Source: JBAZOY01 sp041648505 (GTDB lineage: Bacteria; Desulfobacterota; Syntrophia; Syntrophales; CG2-30-49-12). From it: a stretch of 34,947 nt of DNA. The position numbers were made by a program, and so were the translations under genes. The notes below the pieces were generated by a model. It was given only the letters and a program-made list of their open reading frames with translations, was not told the origin of the DNA and made no database searches. Within the stretch, counting starts at the first letter, position 1. The number at the start of each line of letters is the position of its first letter. The DNA is taken from contig JBAZOY010000021.1 of NCBI GenBank assembly GCA_041648505.1, positions 1 through 34,947 on the forward strand, read 5' to 3'. This document shows, one piece after another, positions 6,765 to 15,221 of the stretch.

Positions 6765-9581
6765 TTACAGGGCCCTGCGGAGAAATTGACCGGTAACGGA
6801 TTCTTTTGCCTCTGCTATCTCTTCGGGCGTACCGGAGGCTACAATCTGACCGCCGCGCGGTCCCCCTTCAGGTCCGAGATCAATGATATAGTCGGCAGAT
6901 TTAATGACGTCCATGTTGTGTTCGATAACGACTACTGTATTTCCCATATCCACCAGCCGCATCAGGACATCGAGCAGTTTCTTAATATCGACAAAGTGAA
7001 GACCAATGGTTGGTTCGTCAAGAATATAAAGAGTGTTGGTGTTCATTCGTTTCCCCAACTCCCTGGAAATCTTTATTCTTTGGGCTTCTCCTCCTGACAG
7101 GGTAGTTGCAGATTGGCCAAGCCTTATATATCCGAGACCAACATCGACCAGAAGTTGAAGCTTGGACCTTATAGCGGGGATATTCTCAAAGAAAGAAAGT
7201 GCCTGATTAACCGTCATCTCTAAGACATCTGCAATACTTTTGTCCTTGTATTTGATCTCAAGGGTGTCCGTATTGAATCTTTTGCCTTGGCATGCGTCAC
7301 AGGTTACGTAGACGTCAGGAAGAAAATGCATCTCGATCCTGAGTAAACCATTTCCTTCACAGGATTCGCAGCGACCGCCCCGGACATTAAAACTGAACCG
7401 ACCGGGCTTGTAGCCTCTCATCCGTGATTCGGGGAGACCGGTGAAAAGGTCCCGGATATAGGTAAATATTCCGGTATAGGTGGCAGGATTCGAACGGGGA
7501 GTACGCCCTATAGGCTGCTGGTTCATCATGATAACCCTTTCGATTCCTCCTAAATCTCTGACTCCTCTGATCTTTCCCATACCACCCGTATGCCTGTTCA
7601 GTCTTCGGGCGAGAACTTTGTAGAGAGTTTCAATAACCATGGTGCTTTTTCCCGAACCGGAGACACCTGTTACGGCAGTAAAAAGGTATAGAGGGATTTT
7701 TATGTCTATATCTTTCAGGTTGTTTTCACATGCCCCTTCAAGAATTATGAACCGATCGGGAACGGGTCTTCGCTTTTCCGGAAGAGGGATAGACATCCTT
7801 CCTGACAGATACATTCCGGTCAGCGATTCGTCACTCCTGCATATCTCCTCCGGTGTTCCGTGGAAAACAACATCTCCTCCAGCTAATCCTGCACCCGGTC
7901 CCATATCGATGATATTATCCGAGGACAACATCATCTCTGCATCATGTTCCACGACCAATACTGTATTGCCCATATCCCGAAGCCTCTTGAGAGTTGATAT
8001 GAGTCTCATATTATCCCTCTGGTGCAGGCCTATTGTCGGTTCATCAAGCACATAGAGCACTCCGACCAGCCCGGAGCCTATCTGGGTTGCAAGCCGGATG
8101 CGTTGTCCCTCTCCACCGGAAAGGCTGTTAGCTGAACGATCCAGACTGAGGTAGTCCATTCCCACATCTAATAGAAATCGCAGTCTCTCTTTTATTTCTT
8201 TAAGAATCCTCTTCGAAATAAGAGCCTCCTGCGGGGAAAGACAAACCGTTTCAAAAAACTCAAGACACTCACCGATTGACATCCGGCATACATCATGTAT
8301 ATTTTTGCCCGCCACGGTTACAGATAGACTTTCCTTCTTCAACCTGGCTCCGGAACATGTGGAACACGCCCTTAGATTGATATATCGTGCCAGCTCCATT
8401 CTCACTGCATCGGAGTTTGTTTCCTGCCACCTGCGCTCAAGCTGGTTGAGGGCTCCTTCGAACGGCTTGCTGTAAAAAAATCTTTTACCGTCCCTGTCCA
8501 GATAAAATTTGATCTTTTCGTTACCCGAACCATGTAAAAAAACGGCCTGAACATTCTCAGGTAATTTATTGTAGGGTGTATTAGTATCGAACTGATAGTG
8601 TTGGGATAGGGCATCCAGCATCTGATAGTAATGGATGGAATTTCGACCTGCCCAGGGATCGATGGCTCCCTGTCTGACAGAAAGTTCCGGATCAGGAACA
8701 ACCAGATTTTCGTCAAAATACGTCTTGGTGCCCAGTCCTCCGCAGTCCGGGCAGGCGCCGTAAGGACTGTTGAAAGAGAACATTCGTGGGCTCAACTCGG
8801 AGATGCTGATACCACAGTCGATACAGGCATATTTTTCACTGAAGAGTCTCTCTTTCCCTTTAGAAAGATCAATACTGACAAGCCCATCGGAAAGGCCGGC
8901 GGCAATCTCAAGGGAATCTCGCAGGCGTTTTCGAATCCCTTCCTTGACAACAAGTCTGTCCACGACAACATCAATGTTATGGCGTTTGTTTTTGTCAAGG
9001 ACAATTTCCTCGGCAAGATCCCTCGTCTCTCCATCGACGCGAACACGGGAAAAGCCCTCTTTGAGAAGTTTTTTGAGTTCCTTCTGAAATTCTCCCTTCT
9101 TCCCCCTTAAGATTGGTGAGAGGATAGAAAGCTTCGTATTCTCGGGAAAGGCAAGGATGTTTTCGACCATTACTTCTATAGTCTGAGACCTGATTTCCTT
9201 TCCACATTGATAACAGTGTGGTACGCCTATACGGGCATAAAGGAGGCGCAGGTAATCATATGTCTCGGTAACCGTTCCCACGGTTGAGCGGGGATTATGG
9301 CTTGCCGTTCTCTGTTCTATCGCAATGGCGGGAGAAAGACCCTCAATGGATTCAACATCAGGCTTGTCCATCTGCCCGATGAACTGACGGGCATAGGTAG
9401 ATAGTGATTCTACGTAACGCCGTTGGCCTTCGGCATAAATAGTATCGAAGGCAAGAGATGACTTGCCGGAACCACTGGCACCGGTAATGATAACAAGCCT
9501 GTTTCTCGGTATGTCTATATTTATATTTTTTAAATTGTGCTGGGATGCTCCCCTGATTTTAATATAACGGGAATTTTCCAA
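6765..9581 (-). CDS. uvrA: UvrABC excinuclease subunit A
   Basis: DNA damage recognition ATPase of nucleotide excision repair; it works as a dimer and loads UvrB. The 938 residues match the family. Both ABC modules are intact: Walker A GASGSGKSS near residue 34 and GVSGSGKST near 640, signatures LSGGEGQRIRLATQ and LSGGEAQRIKISREL, and DEPTIGLH twice. The zinc modules are present: CIDCG...CPDCGG and CESCEGNG...CDACQGKRFN. The UvrB-binding and insertion regions are of normal size. The start is TTG (complement of 9579-9581), directly before the conserved YIKIRGASQHNLKNI; the ribosome-binding site is weak. uvrB is not nearby. It stands alone on the minus strand, downstream of the LpxH-like gene. 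Confidence 0.98.
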   Translation of the reverse strand: MENSRYIKIRGASQHNLKNINIDIPRNRLVIITGASGSGKSSLAFDTIYAEGQRRYVESLSTYARQFIGQMDKPDVESIEGLSPAIAIEQRTASHNPRSTVGTVTETYDYLRLLYARIGVPHCYQCGKEIRSQTIEVMVENILAFPENTKLSILSPILRGKKGEFQKELKKLLKEGFSRVRVDGETRDLAEEIVLDKNKRHNIDVVVDRLVVKEGIRKRLRDSLEIAAGLSDGLVSIDLSKGKERLFSEKYACIDCGISISELSPRMFSFNSPYGACPDCGGLGTKTYFDENLVVPDPELSVRQGAIDPWAGRNSIHYYQMLDALSQHYQFDTNTPYNKLPENVQAVFLHGSGNEKIKFYLDRDGKRFFYSKPFEGALNQLERRWQETNSDAVRMELARYINLRACSTCSGARLKKESLSVTVAGKNIHDVCRMSIGECLEFFETVCLSPQEALISKRILKEIKERLRFLLDVGMDYLSLDRSANSLSGGEGQRIRLATQIGSGLVGVLYVLDEPTIGLHQRDNMRLISTLKRLRDMGNTVLVVEHDAEMMLSSDNIIDMGPGAGLAGGDVVFHGTPEEICRSDESLTGMYLSGRMSIPLPEKRRPVPDRFIILEGACENNLKDIDIKIPLYLFTAVTGVSGSGKSTMVIETLYKVLARRLNRHTGGMGKIRGVRDLGGIERVIMMNQQPIGRTPRSNPATYTGIFTYIRDLFTGLPESRMRGYKPGRFSFNVRGGRCESCEGNGLLRIEMHFLPDVYVTCDACQGKRFNTDTLEIKYKDKSIADVLEMTVNQALSFFENIPAIRSKLQLLVDVGLGYIRLGQSATTLSGGEAQRIKISRELGKRMNTNTLYILDEPTIGLHFVDIKKLLDVLMRLVDMGNTVVVIEHNMDVIKSADYIIDLGPEGGPRGGQIVASGTPEEIAEAKESVTGQFLRRAL

Positions 9582-9612
9582 TGAGATAATATCCGTTTAT
9601 AATAATCACTTA

Positions 9613-9650
9613 TGCCATAATTTATCCTGGTCTATTCGGTTATTATGGCA
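9613..9650. terminator. Inverted repeat between the lpxH-like gene and uvrA
   Basis: TGCCATAAT (9613-9621) and ATTATGGCA (9642-9650) form a perfect nine-base-pair stem around a 20-base loop. It lies just downstream of the lpxH stop on the minus strand and about 30 bases before uvrA. The stem is AT-rich and has no following T-run, so it could be an operator-like site for uvrA or a weak terminator for lpxH. The SOS box consensus CTGT-N8-ACAG is not seen here. Confidence 0.35.
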
Positions 9651-9663
9651 AATATTTTAAAGC

Positions 9664-10449
9664 TCAAGGTTTATAATAGGAAAGTGTAAAACGGCCATCT
9701 TCATAATAAAGGTAAGAGTAACGTTTGATCCAGTCACCGGTAGTGGCAAATGTTTTTCTTCTTTCATCGATCGTATATTCTTTCAAAAAGGGCTTGTGAC
9801 AATGTCCCAGAATGACTGTATCAAATCCCTCTCTGAACTTTTTCAGAGAGAATGTAAGCATTTTTTCTACAAGTTTATCCTCTGTTTCACTGGAGAGTTC
9901 TTTGCTAATATTAGAACTTATTCGGGCGAGACCCCAGAGAAGAGAAGAGGGGATAACTTGTTGTACCCGGTAAAAGATAGTGCTTCGCAAAATCTTTCTT
10001 AACAAAAGGTATTTTATATTTAATCTGTCTATCGTATCGCCATGGGAGACAAGAACCCGCTGGTCATCAAAATCAAAGACCTTCCACTCAGTAGAAACAG
10101 TCATACCAAGGATCCTTGAGAAATAATTTTTCATGAAGAAGTCATGGTTTCCTTCACAGAAGTGGATACGAATCCCCCTCATTTTCAGCTCTATCAGCTT
10201 ACTGATTATCGCTCTGAATTCCGGATATATATGGTTATTTTTGCAGAACCAGAAATCAAAGAAATCTCCTACAATAAAAAGGTTGTCAATGCTAATTGGA
10301 TGGCCTGCGGTTTCATAGCATGGTGGCTCAGTTTCTTGTTTATCAATTTTAACCGTACCCTCAAGAAGGTCAAAGAAACGCATGAGATAACGATAACCCG
10401 TGTCTTTTTCCCGCTTCAGATGGGCATCAGCCAGGAATATGGCTTTCAT
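9664..10449 (-). CDS. lpxH: LpxH-like metallophosphoesterase (UDP-2,3-diacylglucosamine hydrolase)
   Basis: Probably cleaves UDP-2,3-diacylglucosamine to lipid X and UMP, the fourth step of lipid A synthesis, at the inner face of the cytoplasmic membrane. The calcineurin-like metal motifs are complete: D8 and H10 in LADAHL, GDFFD (61-65), GNHD (100-103), HGD (H136), and GHCH (H216, H218). A substrate-cap region rich in leucine and arginine lies between HGD and GHCH, as in LpxH. At 261 residues it is slightly long, due to a polar insertion about residues 31-52. Other members of the wider YbbF/LpxH family are uncharacterised phosphoesterases, so the substrate is inferred. It starts with ATG, is not tightly coupled to uvrA, and no other lipid A gene is present. 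Confidence 0.75.
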   Translation of the reverse strand: MKAIFLADAHLKREKDTGYRYLMRFFDLLEGTVKIDKQETEPPCYETAGHPISIDNLFIVGDFFDFWFCKNNHIYPEFRAIISKLIELKMRGIRIHFCEGNHDFFMKNYFSRILGMTVSTEWKVFDFDDQRVLVSHGDTIDRLNIKYLLLRKILRSTIFYRVQQVIPSSLLWGLARISSNISKELSSETEDKLVEKMLTFSLKKFREGFDTVILGHCHKPFLKEYTIDERRKTFATTGDWIKRYSYLYYEDGRFTLSYYKP

Positions 10450-11196
10450 CTAGTTCTCTTGTAGAATAAAATTTCAGATTCAGGGAGTGTTTAGCCGCCG
10501 CCATTACATCGGAAGATTCCTGTTTATATCCCAAATATGGGGCATGTTACCTGGTTCCGCACTCCTACTCGCTGTATTGCATTTAATCAATGTATTTTTA
10601 CCCAATATAGTTGGTTACCAATCTTGCGAAGATCGAGTTAATTTTTCATTTTACCACGTTTACTATATTTGGGGCAATCGATTTGATGAAACAGTAAAAT
10701 ATATCACCTTTTTGATTGCTAAAATTATACATTTCCTGCCATACACACTGCAAGAGAGTATAGTCAGTTTTCTCTAATTCTGTACTTCATCCAGAAGGGA
10801 ATATCGTTAGTCAGGTACTTGTGAGAGGCATATAATGTTTTTCGCTCAAAGGACAATAATACAAGGCACACTTAAGAAGTAACCTTATGGTAACTTTAAA
10901 GCTCTCTGATTGTTGGAAAAAGGAATTACTATTAGGCGGGATCTTCAGGTAATGGTTTAATATATTTTGGCATTGAGTTTGTATCGTAACGTGCGATATT
11001 GTTATCAAGCTAATTTTATCTCATAAGATATTTCCCCTTTGACCTTTCGCTGGTCTCGATTTGTCTGTTTCCATCAATGTGTTTTCACACTATGGAAGGC
11101 TCAAAGTAGAGCACAACTCTAATGGTGATAACCAGTCAGATGACGGTGGTAATCATCAGGCGAGTACGAAAATCATTTTTCCTGATCCTTACACCA
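10450..11196. other. 747-base stretch with no convincing gene
   Basis: AT-rich sequence between the start of the lpxH-like gene and the 3' end of the amidohydrolase gene. The longest open frame (10487-10777, plus, 96 codons, GTG start) encodes a hydrophobic, aromatic-rich peptide with no recognised motif and no well-spaced ribosome-binding site; a 65-codon minus frame (10811-11008) is similarly unconvincing. A small inverted repeat TAGAG/CTCTA lies near 11107-11121. It may be a decayed gene or a long leader. No tRNA was recognised. Confidence 0.45.
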
Positions 11197-12126
11197 TTAT
11201 ATTGATAGTAGCGAGCGTGCATTCTTGCCCAGGATCATATCCAATTCTGCATGGTTGAAGCCGGCCTGTAAAAACTCGTTTTTGTATCTTGTATAGCCAA
11301 GAAGGGGAAAGTCTGAGCCGAACAACAACTTGTCTATTCCCATAGCATCCGCAAAAACCTTTAACACCCGAGGATGATATAAATAGGGTAGGGCGGCTGT
11401 GTCAAACCAGCAGTTAGATAGCACTTCCCGCACCTCCCTTTTCATGTAACAGTAGAAAGGCAGTCCACCACCCAGGTGAGCGAGAATCCAGATTGTTTTA
11501 TTATATATTTTCAGAAGTCTGTAAAGCTGGGCAAGAGTCATGGGGCTTTTGCCCAGATAGTTATGGCCCACAGGCTCATTGGTATGCAACAGTATAGGAC
11601 ATTGCGCTTCATGACACAGATCCGTTACATGTTTTAAGCTCTCTATCGCTGCATCATCCAGCCCACTTGTATAAAAGGCCAACTCGCCTACCCCCCTGGC
11701 TCCCGATCCGAGACATCGTTCAACCTCGGAAGATGCCTTGGGATGATCTGCTTTTACACAAGCAAAGGGTATAAGACGCCCTGGAAAACGGGCAGCAGCC
11801 TGTAATACATAGTCGTTGTTAAGCCTGGAATATTCCTCGTGATTCCAGGGAAAGCCAAAGACAACAGCTTTATCAACACCTTCACTGTCCATCATGGCAA
11901 TAACATCATCCGCGCCCGCAAGCCTGGCCTGCGGGCTTTTATACATATAGGTGAACAATGTTTCACCATCGAGGAATTTCTCCTTCTCATTCCGTACCTC
12001 ACGGGGAAAGATGTGCACGTGTACATCAATGACCATACCTGTACCTTTATTTTTTTGTTTACTGAGAATTTTATCCGGGGGACGTTTCACTTCCGGTTTT
12101 GTCTCTGTAGGATCATTTGCAACCAT
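11197..12126 (-). CDS. TIM-barrel amidohydrolase (amidohydrolase 2 family)
   Basis: Metal-dependent hydrolase or decarboxylase of the amidohydrolase 2 (PF04909-type) family; substrate unknown. Metal-site features: DVHVHIF (H36, H38) at the end of strand 1, a histidine in LLHTNEPVGH, HLGGGLPF, and FGSDFPLLG near the C-terminus with the conserved aspartate. Relatives include uracil-like and aromatic acid decarboxylases (ACMSD type) and many uncharacterised proteins; nothing here decides. The first 30 residues are polar and lysine/proline-rich, before the natural domain start MVIDVHVH. The upstream ATG is nevertheless supported by AAGGAG seven bases before it. It is transcribed divergently from bioA. 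No partner gene gives away the pathway. Confidence 0.8.
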   Translation of the reverse strand: MVANDPTETKPEVKRPPDKILSKQKNKGTGMVIDVHVHIFPREVRNEKEKFLDGETLFTYMYKSPQARLAGADDVIAMMDSEGVDKAVVFGFPWNHEEYSRLNNDYVLQAAARFPGRLIPFACVKADHPKASSEVERCLGSGARGVGELAFYTSGLDDAAIESLKHVTDLCHEAQCPILLHTNEPVGHNYLGKSPMTLAQLYRLLKIYNKTIWILAHLGGGLPFYCYMKREVREVLSNCWFDTAALPYLYHPRVLKVFADAMGIDKLLFGSDFPLLGYTRYKNEFLQAGFNHAELDMILGKNARSLLSI

Positions 12127-12150
12127 AAATTCGCTCCTTAATTATGGCTT

Positions 12151-12179
12151 ATCATATCATAATGGTTCCTTTATAACAA
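12151..12179 (-). promoter_or_regulatory. Candidate promoter of the amidohydrolase gene
   Basis: On the minus strand TTGTTA (complement of 12174-12179) and TATGAT (complement of 12151-12156) are separated by 17 bases, resembling a sigma-70 promoter. Transcription would begin near 12144, leaving a short leader that includes the AAGGAG site before the ATG. Confidence 0.4.
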
Positions 12180-12197
12180 CCCGCAGAGTCAAGCGGG
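12180..12197. repeat. Short inverted repeat between two divergent promoters
   Basis: CCCGC (12180-12184) and GCGGG (12193-12197) flank eight bases. The element lies exactly between the candidate promoters of the amidohydrolase gene and bioA, in a region otherwise AT-rich, so it could be an operator. It does not resemble the BirA operator. Confidence 0.3.
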
Positions 12198-12223
12198 AGG
12201 GTACATTAAGAACCAAATTGTGC

Positions 12224-12252
12224 TTGACAATGGTTACCCCCTTTGATAGCAA
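12224..12252 (+). promoter_or_regulatory. Candidate promoter of bioA
   Basis: A consensus TTGACA (12224-12229) is followed after 17 bases by TAGCAA (12247-12252), which is a poor -10 but is preceded by TG one base upstream, as in extended -10 promoters. Transcription would start near 12258, about 34 bases before the preferred GTG start. Confidence 0.45.
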
Positions 12253-12291
12253 GGACTGTGATTTTAGCGTTTTTGATTGAGGGTGTTCAAA

Positions 12292-13674
12292 GTGGAAGCG
12301 ATTGAGGAACGCAATAAACAATTGGAGATTGATGATATAAAATATATTTGGCATCCTTTTACCCAGATGCAGGGTTACGTGAGGGAAAAACCGCTTATTA
12401 TTGAAGAGGGAAAGGGATCTATCTTAAGAGATATTTACGGAAATGAATATTTAGACGGGGTTTCTTCCCTGTGGACAAATGTGCACGGGCATGGAAAAGA
12501 AAAGCTCGATCGTGCTATCAAAGAACAACTGGGGAAAATTGCCCATTCAACTTTGCTTGGGCTGTCTAATGTTCCAGCCATAATATGTGCTAAAAAACTG
12601 ATAAAAATTGCCCCGGAAGGACTGACCAGAGTATTTTATTCCGATAATGGTTCTACAGCCATGGAGGTAGCCCTTAAAATGGCCTTCCAGTATCACCAGC
12701 AGTCACCCGACGGTGATTCCGGTAAGACAAAATTTATTTCCTTTAAGAATGACTATCACGGAGATACCATTGGTTCGGTAAGTATCGGAGGTATTGACCT
12801 CTTTCATGCAACTTACAAGGCCTTACTTTTTGAGTCATTTAAGGCTGAATCTCCATATTGTTATCGTTGTGCCTTTGGAAAAACTTATTCTTCCTGTGAT
12901 TTTGACTGCTTAAATCAGGTGGAAGAACTTATGAAATCACATGCACACGAGGTGGCAGCCCTGGTGATTGAACCCCTGGTTCAGGGGGCAGCGGGGATCT
13001 TGGTGCATCCCCCTGGATACTTAAAAAGGATCCGGGATCTTTGTACAACTTGTGGCATCATAATGATTGCCGATGAGGTTGCAGTGGGCTTTGGTAAGAC
13101 AGGGAAGATGTTTGCCTGTGAACACGAAGGTGTAGCTCCTGACATCATGGCTCTTGCCAAGGGTATTTCAGGGGGTTACCTGCCACTTGCGGCTACGTTG
13201 ACGAACGAGAAAATCTATGAAGGATTTCTTGGTGAATACGAAGAGTTTAAAACCTTCTTTCATGGGCACACCTATACAGGAAACCCTCTTGCTTGTGCCG
13301 CGACCATTGCCAATCTCGAAGTTTTTGAAGAGGAACGTACCTTAGAAAAGCTCCAGGGAAAGATTGAATATTTCAAGAACCGGTTGCAACCCTTTAACTC
13401 CCTTAGTCATGTCGGGGAGGTCAGGCAGTGTGGATTCATGGTTGGTATAGAACTGGTGGCAGATAAGGAGTCAAAAGAACAATTTCCTGTCAGGGACAGA
13501 ATCGGCCATCATGTGATATTGGAGGCAAGAAAGCGAGGTCTTATCATAAGGCCTCTCGGTGATGTTATTATCCTTATGCCTCCACTGAGCATTACTACAG
13601 ATGAGATTGACAGAATGTGTGATATTACCTGTGAATCAATTCGTGTGGTTACGGAAAAGAAAAAAAATATGTGA
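12292..13674 (+). CDS. bioA: Adenosylmethionine-8-amino-7-oxononanoate aminotransferase
   Basis: PLP enzyme that makes 7,8-diaminopelargonic acid in biotin synthesis, using SAM as amino donor. Family marks: IWHPFTQMQ at the N-terminus, YLDGVSSLWTNVHGH, YSDNGSTAMEVALKMAFQYH, KNDYHGDTIGSVSIGG, the DEVAVGFGKTGKMFACEHE block and the PLP-binding lysine in LAKGISGGYLPLAAT (codon at 13159-13161). The final HTYTGNPLACAA is also typical. The start is chosen as GTG 12292 because GAGGG (12279-12283) lies eight bases upstream; TTG 12277 would place this site inside the gene. The length, 460 residues, is normal. No other bio gene is in the window; an acyl-CoA dehydrogenase follows 117 bases downstream on the same strand. 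Confidence 0.93.
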   Translation: MEAIEERNKQLEIDDIKYIWHPFTQMQGYVREKPLIIEEGKGSILRDIYGNEYLDGVSSLWTNVHGHGKEKLDRAIKEQLGKIAHSTLLGLSNVPAIICAKKLIKIAPEGLTRVFYSDNGSTAMEVALKMAFQYHQQSPDGDSGKTKFISFKNDYHGDTIGSVSIGGIDLFHATYKALLFESFKAESPYCYRCAFGKTYSSCDFDCLNQVEELMKSHAHEVAALVIEPLVQGAAGILVHPPGYLKRIRDLCTTCGIIMIADEVAVGFGKTGKMFACEHEGVAPDIMALAKGISGGYLPLAATLTNEKIYEGFLGEYEEFKTFFHGHTYTGNPLACAATIANLEVFEEERTLEKLQGKIEYFKNRLQPFNSLSHVGEVRQCGFMVGIELVADKESKEQFPVRDRIGHHVILEARKRGLIIRPLGDVIILMPPLSITTDEIDRMCDITCESIRVVTEKKKNM

Positions 13675-13791
13675 AGAAGTATGTTTCGGGTGCGAATTAA
13701 GATTCGGCTGCGAAATCAATTGTCGTTCCTTAAAATGTGGTACCTGAATAGTTATAAATAAAATAGAAATAAACATGCTAAGGAGGAAGAG

Positions 13792-14931
13792 ATGTTTGAA
13801 TTTACAGAAGAACAAATGATGATTAAGGAAACGGTAAGAAAATTGGGGGTGGAGAAATTCGGGCCGAGGGCTGAGGAAATTGATAAAACCGGGGAATTCC
13901 CTTATGATATTGTGAAGATTCTCGGGGAGAACGGTCTACTTCAGTTGCCGTTGCCGGAGAAGTATGGTGGAATAGAAGCCGATAATACAACTCTTTGTTT
14001 AGTTGCAGAAGAGTTAGCGAAACATTGTACCACTTCCTCTACTCTGGTGTGTATTCAAGGCTCAAATATTAAGGTTATTAACAGAGGTGGAAATGAAGAG
14101 CAGAAGGAAAGATTTTTCACTAGATTAGGTAATGGAGAGCTTACCGCATTTGCGCTAACCGAGGCCAGCGGAGGTTCAGACGTCGGGGCAATGAAAACAA
14201 AGGCAGTACGCGACGGTGATGTATATGTAGTAAACGGCACAAAGTGTTTTATTACCTGCGGTGGTGTCGCCGATCTTCTTCCCCTCTTTGTCATGACCGA
14301 TCCATCAAAGGGTTTAAAAGGAGGTGTCTCAGGGTTTGTTCTGGAAAAAGGCACTCCCGGGTTTAAGATTGGGAAAAAAGAGGATAAGATGGGTGCGAAA
14401 GGGGCGCCTGTTTATGAACTTATTTTAGAGGATGCTCAAATCCCTGTAAAGAATCTACTGGGGAATGAAGGAGAAGGCTTACAGATAGCACTTGCCGCAG
14501 TTAATCTGACGCGCCTTACGGTAGGCAGTCAGTCTGTCGGAATTGCTCAGGGGGCGCTCGATTTTGCTATACAATATGCAAAAGAGCGAGTCCAGTTTGG
14601 GAAACCTATTGCTACCTTCCAGGGTATGCAATTTAAACTGGCCGATATGGCGATGAAGCTGGAAGCAGCCCGGTCCTTGATATATAGAGCCGCTTTTATG
14701 GCCGATCAGGGTGTGGCGGAAGTAGCAGGTTTATCTTCCATGGCGAAATGCTTTGCTACCGAGGCGGCTGTGGATATTACCCTTGAGGCGGTTAGAGTCT
14801 TAGGCGGATACGGTTATATGAAGGATTACCCACAGGAAAGAAGGTTTCGAGATTCAGTAGCCTGTCTTTTCATGGAGGGGACAGCGGAGATTCAACGCGT
14901 GAATATTGCCCGCTTTTTGTTGAAGAAGTAA
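13792..14931 (+). CDS. Acyl-CoA dehydrogenase
   Basis: FAD enzyme that introduces the alpha-beta double bond into an acyl-CoA, passing electrons to electron-transfer flavoprotein. At 379 residues it has the short/medium-chain length. Seen: LTEASGGSDVGAMKTKA (FAD-binding signature 1), YVVNGTKCFITCGG, RVQFGKPIATFQGMQFKLADM, the C-terminal VRVLGGYGYMKDYP, and FMEGTAEIQR with the catalytic glutamate E362. Substrate cannot be read from sequence; in syntrophic deltaproteobacteria such enzymes act on butyryl-, glutaryl- or cyclic acyl-CoAs. ETF genes are not adjacent. GGAGGAAGAG before the ATG is a good ribosome-binding site. It follows bioA on the same strand, but a functional link to pimelate supply is only a thought. 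Confidence 0.93.
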   Translation: MFEFTEEQMMIKETVRKLGVEKFGPRAEEIDKTGEFPYDIVKILGENGLLQLPLPEKYGGIEADNTTLCLVAEELAKHCTTSSTLVCIQGSNIKVINRGGNEEQKERFFTRLGNGELTAFALTEASGGSDVGAMKTKAVRDGDVYVVNGTKCFITCGGVADLLPLFVMTDPSKGLKGGVSGFVLEKGTPGFKIGKKEDKMGAKGAPVYELILEDAQIPVKNLLGNEGEGLQIALAAVNLTRLTVGSQSVGIAQGALDFAIQYAKERVQFGKPIATFQGMQFKLADMAMKLEAARSLIYRAAFMADQGVAEVAGLSSMAKCFATEAAVDITLEAVRVLGGYGYMKDYPQERRFRDSVACLFMEGTAEIQRVNIARFLLKK

Positions 14932-15021
14932 TAAGATGTACGCGTGTTAAACAGGTTTGCAACATAACCTGAGAAAACGCTAAAGCAGTTTTTAAATATT
15001 TCTTTTAGATCCATTGCATTG

Positions 15022-15052
15022 GTTCTCCCGAAAGAATTTCTTTCGGGAGAAC
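15022..15052. terminator. Perfect 15-bp palindromic hairpin after the acyl-CoA dehydrogenase gene
   Basis: GTTCTCCCGAAAGAA and its exact reverse complement are separated by one base, giving a 31-base near-perfect palindrome about 90 bases after the dehydrogenase stop. There is no T-run on either side, so it is not a classic intrinsic terminator. A hairpin with an opened A/T loop and the stem GTTCTCCCG is stable enough to end or protect the message. Confidence 0.55.
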
Positions 15053-15221
15053 TGCTAATATAACCCCACCACGCCATGGATAAACATTATCATATATATC
15101 AGTTCTTTCTGAAGCCAATTTTCACTATTATTTCCTGATATTGCTTGAGATTCTTCGGAACTTATGGTCCTTATAATGAGAATGTAAATTTTCAAAAGTC
15201 TCGGATAAGGTTTATATAACC

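Noticed and set aside
10487..10777. Possible 96-residue hydrophobic protein
   Set aside because: GTG start without a well-spaced ribosome-binding site, no recognised motif, AT-rich composition; not enough to call a gene.
15144..15180. TTGAGA and TATAAT upstream of the YfhO-like gene as a promoter
   Set aside because: They are 21 bases apart, too far for a normal sigma-70 promoter, and there is no extended -10.
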